DNA of 64,000 nt from Larix kaempferi (taxonomy: Eukaryota > Streptophyta > Pinopsida > Pinales > Pinaceae): assembly GCA_027924585.1 (NCBI GenBank), contig BSBM01000232.1, positions 24,897,501-24,961,500 of the forward strand. Direction: 5' to 3'. The position numbers and the translations under genes are program-made. This document shows positions 21,071-32,164 of the stretch, piece after piece. Position 1 is the first letter of the stretch. Every line of letters begins with the position of its first letter. The notes under the pieces are model-generated. The model was not told the DNA's origin, ran no database searches, and saw only the letters and a list, made by a program, of their open reading frames with translations.

Positions 21071-22304
21071 TGTTGATTAAATTGACATTGTTGGAAACAT
21101 AGATTAAGGTTGATTGATCACTGTAGAGTTTGCAGTTGAACAGAGAACGAACGATCCAATCAAACATAGAAACGCACAGTTGCAACAACCGAATTTAGCA
21201 GAGATTAGGCGACTCAGATCATCTCAAGAAGATAGATCGACAATGGGGAAATAGTTCATGAAGTAGATATGCACGGGAGATAGCGATCCACAAAATCTGA
21301 AATCAAGAGTTCTGCATAGTATCAAATCGAAGCCGAAGAGATCGACGGCTCACATAGCGATCTACAGAAGAAAGAAGTTCAAATGTTAAGCGGATGAGGA
21401 GTTAGCACTGGAGTTAAAATTCCACCGTAGATCGAAGATCGGATGGCGCAGAGAGACGGTGGAAGACCACTTGCAGATACGATGGTCGTAAAGAATTTCA
21501 GAAGCCAGAAAAGGTCGGAAGGCATGCACGCAACCTGCAACCCGCAATTGCGGAAGGGAAGCGCACCCACAAATTGCGGAAGGGTTCGTTGCGGAAGCCA
21601 ATTTGCGAAAATATTTTTCAAAAGCACGCCCGCAATTGCGGAAGGGAATATGTCCGCACTTGCGGAACAGGGACAATTCCGCAATATCATTGCGAAATCC
21701 AACTTGCGAAAGGAGTTTGCGAAGGCACGCTAGCAATTGCGAAAGGGAGACAATTCCGTGAGGCTGTTGTGGAAAAGACATTGCGGAAGAATGTTCTGCA
21801 AATTTTAGAATCCAATTTGGAAGGGTTACGATGAAGATATGTGACTGTTAAATGAAGAGACACGGATGAGGGTATATAAGCAGAGCTTTAAACCTTCAAT
21901 TAAGTGTCTCTGTACATTCAATTGGAAGATAAATTGGGGTACAAAAGTCAGAGATCGAATTATTATGTAAGGGAGGTTGGGAGGCACAAGGACAAGTAGC
22001 AATCCTGTAGGGGGTCGTCGTAGCCTCCTTCCAGTTGTTGTTGGTAAACAGGGTGTTGGTGCATCCTTCAGTCGTAGCTGAAAAATTGGGTGTTGGTGCA
22101 TCTAGCAAGTTGGTGCTTGCAAACTATTTGTAAATATAATTTTGCAATAATAGAAGGAAGTATTGGTGGTTTTCCCAATTGGGCTTCGACGATAATATTG
22201 TGTGTTCTGTCTTTCATTGTTCATTTGGTTTTAAGTGATAAAAATTTAAATAGATAGCCTAATACCGATTCACCCCCCTCTCATTATTACTTGATATTCT
22301 AACA
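21071..22304 (+). repeat. 3' LTR of element C, 1234 bp
   Basis: It pairs with 14275-15703. Over the first 380 bp I count roughly 45 differences (near 12%). TATA-like GTATATAAG is at 21872-21880. TTGCGGAA and its complement recur about ten times at 21545-21795. Confidence 0.93.
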
Positions 22305-22900
22305 CATGTACCTCTTGTGCGAGTTTCAGCCTCAGATTCATTGTACTTTAGGAGATATGATCCATGAAAATAAGGGTTCCAGCCTCCTCCATGATTCAAT
22401 TTTAAACAGGTGACCTAAGGAGAAATGTTATATCTCGGGATAGGAAGATCCAAATTGAATTTCGTAAGATGTTACAAAGAGCGAACAGACTGTAGTTTCT
22501 CTGGTACGAGTTTAAAAAATCGAAGATGAAATAGTGGCACGTGGAAGTCCGTACAAGTTCGCTATACTGAAACAGTCCATAAAAAGGTCATCTTGGGAAA
22601 TGTAGCATAAGTTCCACTTGGTGAATCCAATACTACTCTAACCTATGGGGTTGGGTAGAGGACAAATCATACTATCACAAAATGAAGTTTCAGACCTTGA
22701 GGAGCATAAATTTTTGAGATACATCAGAATTAAGAGCCGACAAATCTGCAGTAGAAATTGAAGAAACTAGGGCATCAAGTATTTTGCAATACTGTCCATA
22801 GATTTGGGAAAATGATTAATTTGCCTAAATTGCCTTGGGGAGGCGTATCTTTTCCTCTAATCAGTTTCTCAAGATATCAAAGTTGAAAAATTAGGGTTTC
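22305..22900 (+). other. Remainder of element B leader, no coding signal
   Basis: This continues element B after the second CATGT copy. It has stops in all frames and no motif I recognise. Its position between primer site and gag makes it the untranslated leader. Confidence 0.5.
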
Positions 22901-22904
22901 TCTA

Positions 22905-23155
22905 TCCAACCCTAGGTCAAGCCAGAAGCAGTTCTTGGAGAAGCAGTTTCACAAGGTCATGCTCATTCTTGAAGAACATGACCTAGAAGGATTCATAAAA
23001 GAAGAATTTAAAGAACCAAAGGGAGATGAGGACAAAGAAAAGTGAAAGAAGGATATGATCAAGGCCAAAGAAGATTCCTCCAATGATGAGGAATATGTAC
23101 TTTTAATCCAAATCAAGAAGATAGAAGAACCTCTTATCTATCTCAACGTTGGATA
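22905..23155 (+). pseudogene. Copia gag remnant, element B
   Basis: The frame reads FHKVMLILEEHDLEGFIKEE then FKEPKGDEDKEK, a stop, and KKDMIKAKEDSS. It resembles the W-x-ARMKAVLEEHDL...E region of Copia gag. Upstream start and downstream knuckle are not visible. Confidence 0.6.
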
Positions 23156-24030
23156 ATAAGGGATTAAAGGGACATGTAGACTCAACCCTAATAGCTAGGA
23201 CCATGAGTCCTTGTGATTTGTAGTATAGAAGAATTGTTCAGCATTGTCGGTCATAAGAAAGAAAGGAACAGGTACTCAGAATCAGATGATGGCGTGGGGC
23301 ACACTGTTAGAGACTCTTGCAAGGAGACTAGGGAGATCCTACCAAACAAACAAAGATAAGTATTGAATTGTCATTTACTGTATTGTCCAATTGTGTACAT
23401 ATTTATGTTCCTAAATTTAGGGTGTGTATTATGCATGTTAGAATGTTTGCATTGATATGTATGTGATGGGTAAGTGGCCTATGGTACTATACAACATTCC
23501 ATTGCTACTTATCTAGAGTGAAACCTCTTTGCTGACATATTGGGAGTAGTGCACGCTCTTAATAATGTTCTGGTAGAGATGGAAGGCATCTAGAAAGTTA
23601 CCATATGAATGTGGGATATGGATGAATGTTGTGTTATTGGATAAGATAGTTGCATGAATGTGAGACCTATATCTTTATACATAAGAATTGGTTTTTATGA
23701 AATGTTTCTAATCACGAAACTAAATTTGACTTGTATGAAAGATCGTGTATACTCTCCTACAAGACAATAATGATGAGACTTGTTTCGAAGAACAAGTGAC
23801 GATAACATTCAAGAAGACTTATAAAATCAAGCATACTACAGATGAACAAAGTGAGAGTGAGTCGACTATGACAAGACGTTTCCTTAGTGGAAAATTATGT
23901 ATATTACACTAGACAGATGGTGAAATTAAAGTAGAAGTAACCTCCAAAATTCAGAACTCTCTATAAAGAACCACATGTGCCAGCTTGAAGAAGTATATGA
24001 ATAAGATTTAGCTCTCAAAGTTGCAAAACC
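23156..24030 (+). other. Decayed interior of element B
   Basis: No motif from protease, integrase or the N-terminal RT is visible in these 875 bp. Most of pol is therefore deleted or unrecognisable. Confidence 0.5.
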
Positions 24031-24265
24031 GATGAAACAAGAAGTTTGCTTCAGAATTTGAGATGAAAGACCTTGGCTTGATGCATTATTTTCTAGGTCT
24101 TGAAGTATGGCAGAGCTTAGAAGGAATCTTCCTTAACCAAGGGAAGTATGCAGTAGAAATATTGAAAAAGATTTGATATGTTGGAGTGTAAATCTATGAA
24201 CACACCCATGGATACAAATTTGAAGTTATTGTCTGATGTTTAGTTAGTGGATGAGATACTATACA
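24031..24265 (+). pseudogene. Copia RT C-terminal remnant, element B
   Basis: Reads [20 protein letters not shown], then [11 protein letters not shown] and, in a shifted frame, CKSMNTPMDTNLKLL. These are the end-of-RT motifs of Copia. The following DEILY is split from RQIIGSLTYL by the solo LTR. Confidence 0.88.
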
Positions 24266-24915
24266 TGTTAGATTTTCTGAATTTACTTCAATATGATCTA
24301 GGATCTTAACTGAGAGAACAACATGTACAGCATATCTACAGCATATCAATCATGGAGACAATAATGCAAGCACACAAGAGACACAAAGATTTACTTGGGG
24401 AAAACCATAAAGGTGAAAAACCCCAATAACTTCCTCAGAGATAGATAGAGCAATGATACAACCAACCAAGAGAGATAGCCATAACCTAGCAGCAGATCTT
24501 CCTCCTTCATAAGTGCGCCACTCCTCCTTGAGTGCATATGTCAGAAGTGAGTGAACAAATAGAGTGCCTCCCGCACTCTATTTATACTTGACTTGACTTG
24601 CCTTTTTACCTAACTCATGTAGGCTCGAACTTTACCACATAACATAATGCTGAGTGGGCCGACCCCCAATAGGGTGGTCTAATAACCCTTTGACCCACAT
24701 GGCCGACCCCCAATAGGGTGGTCTAATAACCCTTTGACCCACATGACTTATACAGGGCCGACCCCAAATAAGGTGGTCTAATAACCCATCAAGTATAAGT
24801 TACGACACTTACAATATAAATGACGACACTTCCTTATAGAGGAATAATACCATCTCTATAGGAATACAATATACATATATGTGAAATACATTCCGAAGTT
24901 ACATATACATCAACA
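24266..24915 (-). mobile_element. Solo LTR (Copia type), minus orientation, TSD ATACA
   Basis: 650 bp starting TGTTAGATTT and ending ACATCAACA, so on both strands it begins TG and ends CA. ATACA precedes (24261-24265) and follows (24916-24920). Joining the flanks gives a normal Copia YRQIIGSL junction, which proves the boundaries. TATA on the minus strand is at about 24578-24588. It contains three 45-bp-type repeats (24656-24795). No internal region is present, so it arose by LTR-LTR recombination. Confidence 0.92.
24656..24795. repeat. Short tandem repeat, about 45 bp x 3, inside the solo LTR
   Basis: Each unit holds GGCCGACCCC(C/A)AATA and GGTGGTCTAATAACCC. Units 1 and 2 are nearly identical; a CTTATACAG insertion separates unit 3. 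Confidence 0.85.
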
Positions 24916-24920
24916 ATACA

Positions 24921-25287
24921 GGCAGATTATTGGGTCATTGACGTATCTGGCGAATACCAGGCCAGATATATGCTTTGACGTGAACACCTTGAGTCAGTAT
25001 TTGGTTGAGCCCAGATGTGTTCACCTTGTAGCTGCAAAGCATGTGATGAGGTACCTAAAAGGTATGGTAGACTATGATCTTAGTTATACTAGAGATTGTG
25101 ACTTCAGACTGTACGGTTATACAGATTCGATATATGGTGCAAAAGGGAGCTGTAAAGCTCCAATATGTGAGCATAGATGAGCAAGTTGCATATATGTTGG
25201 CTAAGCCTCTGTCTCGTGTGAAGTTTGAACACTTTCGTGACAAGCTTGGTGTAGTCCATAAGGACTTCCCTCGAAAGGGGGAGTAGT
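24921..25287 (+). pseudogene. Copia RNase H remnant with internal deletion, element B
   Basis: Starts RQIIGSLTYLANTRPDICF, then MRYLKGMVDYDLSY and GYTDS. It jumps at about 25133 straight to the tail VQKGAVKLQYVSIDEQ and AKPLSRVKFEHFRDKLG, ending RKGE-stop (25286). The region with the DN motif and the TAEAEY segment is missing, so an internal deletion removed the middle of the domain. Confidence 0.88.
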
Positions 25288-25329
25288 GTTGATGATACTA
25301 TGGTAGCGTAGTTGGGATTGATCATCCTT

Positions 25330-26335
25330 AGAATTGATCCATTAATTCTGAAAGGAAGGATAGTCGTAAATGTTAATCCTTAGACTGAATCCCGTGATTT
25401 TGAAAGGAAGGATTGTCTAAGATGTGAGTGGTGGACAATGATCCCGTAATTCTGAAAGGAAGGATCGTCCAGTGTGTTGTAGTGGTATCGCTGTAAAGAC
25501 TCGGTCCCGTAATTCTAAAAGGAAGGATTGTCTCAGCACCACAGATGTTGTTGGACTATAATCCTGTAATTCTGAAAGGAAGAATTATTCATGATCTCGT
25601 AAAAATTGAAAGGAAGGATCACTAGTGTTGTTGGACTAAATCCCATAGTTCTGAAATGAAGGATTGTCCATGATCCAATAGTTCTGAAAGGAAGGATCAC
25701 CAGTGTTGTTGGATTGAATCTCATAGTTCCGAAAGGAATGATTGTCCATGATCCCATAGTTCTAAAAGGAAGGATTGTCCATGATCCCATAGTTCCGAAA
25801 GGAAGGATCACTAATGTTGTTGGACTGAATCCCTTAGTTCCGAAAGGAAGGATTGTCCATGATCCCATAGTTCCGAAAGGAAGGATCATCAGTGTTGTTG
25901 GAATAAATCCCTTAGTTTCGAAAGGAAGGATTGTCCATGATCCCATAGTTCTGAAAGGAAGGATCACCAGTGTTGTTGGATTGAATCCCTTAGTTCCAAA
26001 AGGAGGATTGTCCATGATCCCATAGTTCTGAAAGGAAGGATCACCAGTATTGTTGGACTAAATCCCATAGTTCCGAAAGGAAGTATTTTCCTTGATCCCA
26101 TAGTTCCGAAAGGAAGGATCACCAGTGTTGTTGGACTGAATCCCATAGTTCTGAAAGGAAGGATTTTCCATGATCCCATAGTTCTGAAAGGAAGGATCAC
26201 CAATTTTGTTGGACTAAATCCCATAGTTTTGAAAGGAAGGATCACCAGTGTTGTTGGAATGAATCTCGCAGTTCCGAAAGGAAGGATTTTCCATGATCCC
26301 GTAATTCCGAAAGGAAGGATCACCAGTGTTTTTGT
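25330..26335. repeat. 78-bp minisatellite in element B, about ten units
   Basis: The unit combines two half-units that share the core TAGTTCCGAAAGGAAGGAT, one followed by TGTCCATGATCCCA and one by CACCAGTGTTGTTGGA. Successive TGTTGTTGG words lie at 25815, 25893 and 25971, a period of 78. The period is a multiple of three and the unit lacks stops in some frames, which leaves open frames on both strands (25533-26015 minus, 25714-26025 plus). The early units are degenerate. Confidence 0.93.
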
Positions 26336-26364
26336 TGTATAAGGTCTTATACTGATGTGATGTA

Positions 26365-26605
26365 GATGATGGTGTTCCAGCTTCATGTTGTAGATGATGA
26401 TGTTCCATCTCCATGTTGTATATTATGATGTTCCAGCTTCATGTTGTAGATGATGATGTTCCAGCTTCGTGCTATAGATAATGATGTTGCAGCTTCATGC
26501 TGTAGATGATGATGTTCCAGCTTCGTGCTACAGATGATGATGTTCCAGCTCCGTGCTGCATATGTTGATGATGTTACAGCAAATTGTTCCAGTTGTTGAT
26601 ATTGA
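26365..26605. repeat. 28-bp tandem repeat in element B, about eight units
   Basis: Unit is close to GTTCCAGCTTCATGTTGTAG plus ATGATGAT. Units start at 26374, 26402, 26430 and 26458. It follows directly on the 78-bp array and precedes a TTG-rich tract and the purine tract. Confidence 0.9.
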
Positions 26606-26762
26606 TGTTGTTGAAGAACTTCCAATGATTTATATATGTACCAACCAATGTTCCAGATGATGTTGTTGATGCCTCCTCCTCCCTCCTTCCGATGATGTTG
26701 TGTAGAGCCACACCTGTTGTTGTTGTTGTTGTCAGTAGAATACCCTTCTTGTTAAGGGGGAG

Positions 26763-27333
26763 TGTTGAAATAATGTAACTTCGAAGAATATTCTACTTGT
26801 ATTATTCCTCCTTCGGGAGATGTCATTAATGTAAAGGTCCATGAGGTAAAACCTCCATTGTAATTCGGGTCAAGAGTACCCAAAAGAATGTAATATAAAT
26901 ATTATTTTGAGTTTTCCTAGAGAGTTCGGCCTAGTAAAATTAGTGAGTCCGACCTAGTTAGGTTAAAAGGTCAAGTGAAATTAAAGTATAAATAGAGAGT
27001 ATCACTCTCTCATTTGCACCATTCACTCACTCAAGCATTGCGCAAGAGAGGAAGAGGAAGGCTAGCGAAGGAGGAGGAGGATTGTTCTTGGATTTTGTGT
27101 TTGGGTTTTGTCTTTCTTTCTTATGAGACTTATTTCTTTGGGCATTGTACTTTGGAAATCTATATTGAGGAAGTTTTGTTGGGTTTTCTTCCCCTTGAGG
27201 GTTTCCCAGGATAAATTGTTGTGTACCTTGTGATTGTGTATCTTTCAGTGATCCTCTTTATGTTGCTATTGCGGAAATGTATTAAATGTTAATGAAGTAG
27301 AAATCTAAGTTATTGCAGCATATAAATTCAACA
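26763..27333 (+). repeat. 3' LTR of element B
   Basis: 571 bp, preceded by the purine tract TTAAGGGGGAG and followed by the resumed LTR of element A. TATA box TATAAATAG is at 26987-26995. Confidence 0.95.
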
Positions 27334-28341
27334 AAATTCGCCTCTTAACTAAAATCTTTCCCACTTAGTTAGGTGGCTAACTTAAGTGTCGACATGCAAG
27401 TGTCACAACTCACGTGTCATCTTTTAGTTTAACATAAGTGTCGTCACGCAATAACACTTAGTTAACTAGATCTTCTTTGTTGTCACTTAGTTAACTCTCT
27501 TTAACTGAAGTGTCGTCTTTTAGTTTAACTAAAGTGAAAAAAATTCAGTTAACTAGTCCTTTTTTAATTAACACTTAGTTAATTGAAATCATGCTGATTG
27601 ATTTACTTGAAGTGACCACTGTGAGTTCTTTAGTTAATTGAGACATATCTTTAACTGATGCTTTAACTGAAGCATTGATACTTAACTGAAGCTTTAATAA
27701 TTCGAGTTCTCTTTAATTAGCTGAAGTGTCTGCATGGGCAATTTTGAATTCTCTTGATCTCTATGCTTTATCTTTTATTTCTTTATCTCTTACTGCATGG
27801 TCAATATGTGCTAACTTTAATTATCCATCACATTACATTACACTAAGAAGAATTAATGGATGTTGTGATCATATTATATTATTCCTGACCAAATGATCAT
27901 ATGCTAAAGTAATTCACTTTAGAGGTGATCAATATCTAAAGGAGACTTAATAGCAATCTGGTCATCATAGTTAATAATATATCACACAACATTAAATGCT
28001 TTTAACAAGTAAAGCATGACCTTTATACGGAAGGTCCACTTCTATACGCGAGGTCCATCTCATGGATACCTTAATACAGAAGGTTCACCTCTATACGGGA
28101 GGTACATCTCATGGATACCTTTATACAAAAGGTTCACATGATAATCATGAGTTCATACACACAAGTTCAGAGCCTTGTCCAACAAGACTTTGCAACATCA
28201 TTACTTTGATCAATTACCTCTATATGGGAGGAATAACCTTTACACTGAAGTCAATCAAAGTGCTCACCTCTATACAGGAGGATCAATCTTGACTACACAA
28301 GATTGGTTTGGAGAATGTCTCATGATGCTGTATATTTAACA
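27334..28341 (-). repeat. 5' LTR of element A, outer half
   Basis: It resumes at AAATTCGCCTC exactly where 13546 broke off and runs to TTTAACA. It contains the second copy of the TTAGTTAACT array (about 27360-27730) and of the CCTCTATACGGGAGG hairpin words (28020-28290). TAAAA follows. Confidence 0.95.
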
Positions 28342-28346
28342 TAAAA

Positions 28347-31030
28347 GTATCTAAATCTCATTCCTATAATAAATGAGATGGTGTCAATAGGAAGAGATTC
28401 TTTGTAAGGAGGGCATTAAGGCATCTCCCATCATCCAACTTGATCTAGTATGAGGAACATTATATGATTTGAAAATATTGGAAGAGAGCAATTTGATAAC
28501 AAGGAAGATCAACTTGGAATCTTGGATGGTCAAGAAATTTGAGGAAAGACCGACTTAGGAAAAATACATCCTTTGAACGTAAGCATGACATAGTGGTGAC
28601 TTGGGAAGTAACTAATGCCAATGATATAAGCCATCAATTCAAGAGGCATTGAAGCGATCTCCATAATGATTGAAAGAGTAACCGATAAGAGGAGTATAGA
28701 ACTCAAAATCACGGTACAACTCCTAAGGAAATACTAAAGCCCAATTGTATAAATATGACTTAACATACGTACTTCGTTCAAATGTGACATAATTGGATTG
28801 TTGCTTCAAGATATTGATTCTTTCCCCCCTCTCTTTTCTAAATATTTAACTTTTTTGTCTTTTTCTTAATATAAGGCCTTAAACATAATAGAAGAATGTT
28901 ATAATATAGTGGAAGAAATGAGTGTTGCAGAGCATGAAACTATGTTCCAAGCACATGGTACAGACCTATGCAAAACAAAATGCAAAAAAGGCACTAAGCA
29001 TGAAATTGACACTCACATACATGTTTCTTCCAAGGATAAAATTTGAAATGCATATGCAACAATTGCAAATGATGAGCGGCATAATGAATGCAATAACAAT
29101 AAGAAATTTGTAGCAAATCATTCAACATGAGTATACAAGTAGTAGTAAGCACCAATGACTATCAAACAAAATGAAAAAACATCACATCAAGGAGTGGCCA
29201 TAAAAAAGACAAAGAGAGAATCATGCACATTCAAACTAAATGCGTTGGTGGGACTAATAGGGCTCCCGAATCTATGAGACAATTCATTATGGACACCAAG
29301 AAGGCAAGCAAGGTGCTAACTAGGGAAACCCCTGATAGGTAGGTTCTACCACATAAGTTATGAAAAATGGAAAATAATGATGTCTTACATGCTGCAACTT
29401 AGTGGAGTCAATACTAAGGCAAAATAATGACAAGGAAAGGCCGAAGACTGAAAAATGCAATGCTTACTTCTATATGTTAGTAAAAAATAATTTACATCAT
29501 AATCTAAGCAAATGATGAAAAAAAAAAATTCATTGTCCATATTCCATAAGTATGCAAACTACCAAATAACACTTTCCCAGGGGTTGAACAATACCCAAAA
29601 TCTGGAAGAAAAATGAGGTCAAATGGTGCCTTATGGAAAAAAATGTTTGTAAATATTGAAAAACATGTAATTTTCACCATTTTAACTTGAGATTTGGCCT
29701 TTTATGTAGAAAATAAAATTTGACCTTGAAGTTCAACCATAAATTTTGCAAGCATCCACCATATGATTCAAGCATGATCAATTCCAGGTACTTCCTCATA
29801 ACCCCTCTTTCATTTCAATGGTTTGAATTTTTAAAATTTTGATTTTTTCTCTGAGGGGGACCCATATACAATTGGGTGTTTGTGTGTCTATGAATTTTAT
29901 ACGATTGGTTCATGGGAAAACAATCATGCTCATGACCTTAATAATTAAAGTTTGAGCACCAACACCTATTAGAAATAAAAAGCATGCCCCCTTAAAAAAG
30001 GAAAAAGGAAAAATTATGAAATATTGTTAAAGCTAATATTCCTTGCTAATTCTGCAAGTGTATTCATTGTGAATATTACCTAGAGAGAGAGAGAGAGAGA
30101 GAACAATGCACTTAATGATCATATGGAAATAAATTCACTGTGAGTAGGCTCCTTCTTGACATTAGGTTGATACCAAGTTCATGCAAGGACCAACAAAGTC
30201 CCATTGTAGTCTAGATGCACTGGCATTTTCAATCCTCCTTGAGGGAAGAAGGTCTCACCCAAAGTGCAACCAAGACCGGGGAAGGATGGGGGAAGACCCT
30301 CAAGGGATGGATGCAAATTTGAGTCATCCCACTGGTTCAACATTCAAATATTGTTGATATTTAGGAATAAACAACATGCAATAGATGTGAAACATAAATC
30401 ATTGCAACCAAGATATATTAGATCCATATAGAGACAGTAAACCATTCTCAACCTGTAGCTAGATTATGCATATAATTGAAAAGGGGAACCAAATACTCTC
30501 TTTTCATTCATAATCTTCGGAATACAACAAATGTGACTTCCATTACATCAGTGGAACTTCAAATAATGCTCACCACAAACATATTGAAACCTTCATTACA
30601 ACCAAAACTCAATAGCAAGAGGAAATCAAGTGTTCTCATTAACATTATCACTATAGTAGTGCAAGTAATCTATTTTCCTTACCCTTTGTGGGTTCTTATA
30701 CAAAATAGTTGCTAGCATTGACCTTGTAAAGATGGTTACAAAGGGGTAAGGACGATCAATTCGATCCACTACACCGATTCAATGCATTAATTACATCATA
30801 TCCTTTCAACCATTAGCAAAGGGAAATTGACCTTGTAAAGATGGCTACAAAGGGGTAAGGACTATTAGGTCAATCCACTACCCCTAGTTGATGCATTAAT
30901 TACATCCTATCATTTCAACCATTGGAAACTAACTTATATCGCGACCTCTTCATGTATTTTCTGCATCTCTTGTGGCAATCCCCAAGATCTTTCTAATTTT
31001 CCATCTTCTACAACACTTGCTAAAAAATGA
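28347..31030. other. Unassigned AT-rich DNA with a 109-bp duplication and a GA microsatellite
   Basis: No coding frame I can name. A (GA)n run lies at 30082-30102. A tandem duplication of about 109 bp starts with TTGACCTTGTAAAGATGG at 30718 and 30827 and ends near 30935. The rest shows no motif. It could be old, decayed repeat DNA. Confidence 0.45.
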
Positions 31031-31039
31031 AGGGGTTGA

Positions 31040-31640
31040 CAATCCAAAAATTCGTTAGGTGTCTCAACAACAATTCTTACATAAGTTGATCAGATATTGG
31101 GATCCAAACAAAGATGTTTTTATGCCATAGAGCGAGATCTTGAAAATTGAGGTGAAGGATATATATTTTCTTGCTATATTATCTCAACGAGGTGAACTAA
31201 CAATTTTAACAAGTGGTGGATGATGAGAAGGATGACATAGTGTAACTGAGTATGTTGACATGTATTCATGTTCTGTAGGGTCATATAAGACTAGTAACCA
31301 AGTTCTTATTTCTCACATTGTTGACTTACACTTGAAGATAATCTTTCTCAATTTGACTCGAATGGCAAGATATGCCTCTTCGCACTTAGCATCACAAGCT
31401 TTTATGCACTACAAAGAGGAGTGCTCGAGACCCATTATATTTGACTAGTGCATCACACTTTTAAGAAACATGAAGTCCCAATGTACTAGTTGTAAATTGG
31501 GTAGACATAAGAAGTTTGAATACAAAAGTATCATTTGTTCATTTTTTCCTATAGAGATTTCCAAGTATGTGCCCCCATGTTCTGATTCCATTGAGTAGGT
31601 TGAGAGAGCCTAAGATGACTTGATGGGATGACATGATGTG
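31040..31640 (+). pseudogene. Degenerate plant-repeat ORF with an EDIYFL...RGE-like motif
   Basis: Pieces in shifting frames read YWDPN, then VEDIYFLAxLSxRGE-like, then (31260-31448) SYKTSNQVLISHIVDLHL with ASSHLASQAFMHYKEECSRP. LRNMKSQ-like, CTSCKLGRHKKFEYKSIICS and a VPP segment follow. This order resembles a repetitive plant hypothetical protein family often annotated as transposon-related or plant mobile domain-like. That assignment is from memory and uncertain. Function is unknown and the copy is broken. Confidence 0.4.
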
Positions 31641-32155
31641 CAAACTGGGAGGGGTGATCACCAATACTTTTAACATCAAATTCCTTGATTGATGATCTGA
31701 CCAGATCATAGGCATTGATGATTAACCTTATGATAGAATTAACTTTTGTCGAGATACATATCTAGTACTACCACCAAGGCCCAATGGGGTAACATAGGAA
31801 AACATATTTATCTCCTGAAGAGCCAACACAGAGATAATCTAGATAAATGAGCAAATGTCATAGAGAGTGCTAGGATTCTATGCAATTTCCAACACAACCT
31901 AGAGGGCGTCAACACTAGAGCACCCATGACTTAGGTGGAGGAGCTTTTGGAGAGGTTGTAGAGATACATGGTAGGGTTATCATGTCCATAAGTATGACTT
32001 ATGTGATGGCTTGTTATTATCGTATTGTGCTATCATGAGACCCATGTTGCACCTAATCCTGAGCAGTAGACATTATCGTATTTTGTCTTTGTATCATTGT
32101 CTCTAGGACCACATCATATTATTAGAATATAGGAATATAGGTAGCCTTATTTGTG
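31641..32155. other. No recognisable feature
   Basis: About 500 bp with stops in all frames and no repeat I can see. Confidence 0.4.
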
Positions 32156-32164
32156 TATAACATA

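Larger units (their letters stand above)
14275..22304 (+). mobile_element. Copia element C, inserted in the leader of element B, TSD CATGT
   Basis: LTRs 14275-15703 and 21071-22304 begin TGTTGAT and end GATATTCTAACA. CATGT precedes (14270-14274) and follows (22305-22309). The order primer site, gag, protease, integrase, RT, RNase H, purine tracts is that of Copia. Total length is 8030 bp. Large gag with a coiled coil and several CCHC knuckles resembles the Tork/SIRE side of plant Copia, but I cannot fix the lineage by eye. Stops occur in every domain. Confidence 0.95.
13547..27333 (+). mobile_element. Copia element B, inserted in the LTR of element A
   Basis: LTRs 13547-14118 and 26763-27333 both run TGTTGAAATAATG to AAATTCAACA. 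The target duplication is GAACT on the left (13542-13546) and AAATT on the right (27334-27338), two transitions apart. The uninterrupted copy in the other LTR reads GAACTCGCCTC, so the site is clear. Primer site, gag remnant, RT and RNase H remnants are all plus strand. Element C and a solo LTR have inserted into it. Its pol is largely deleted. Confidence 0.93.
7366..28341 (-). mobile_element. Copia element A, host of the nest, TSD TAAAA
   Basis: LTR ends match at both sides: TGTTGAAATTTGG at 7366 and 12971, and CTGTATAT(G/T)TTAACA-like ends at 8927 and 28341. TAAAA flanks both ends (7361-7365 and 28342-28346). Minus-strand order is LTR, primer site, gag, protease, integrase, RT, RNase H, LTR, which is the Copia order. 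Its 5' LTR is split at 13546/27334 by element B. Without B it measures about 7.2 kb. The coding parts are full of frameshifts. Confidence 0.95.

Noticed and set aside
25533-26025. Long frames on both strands (160 and 103 codons)
   Set aside because: They come from the 78-bp repeat, whose period is a multiple of three. There is no start context or protein family.
25330-26335. CRISPR-like repeat-spacer pattern
   Set aside because: Spacers are themselves repeated and the locus lies in a plant retrotransposon. It is a minisatellite.
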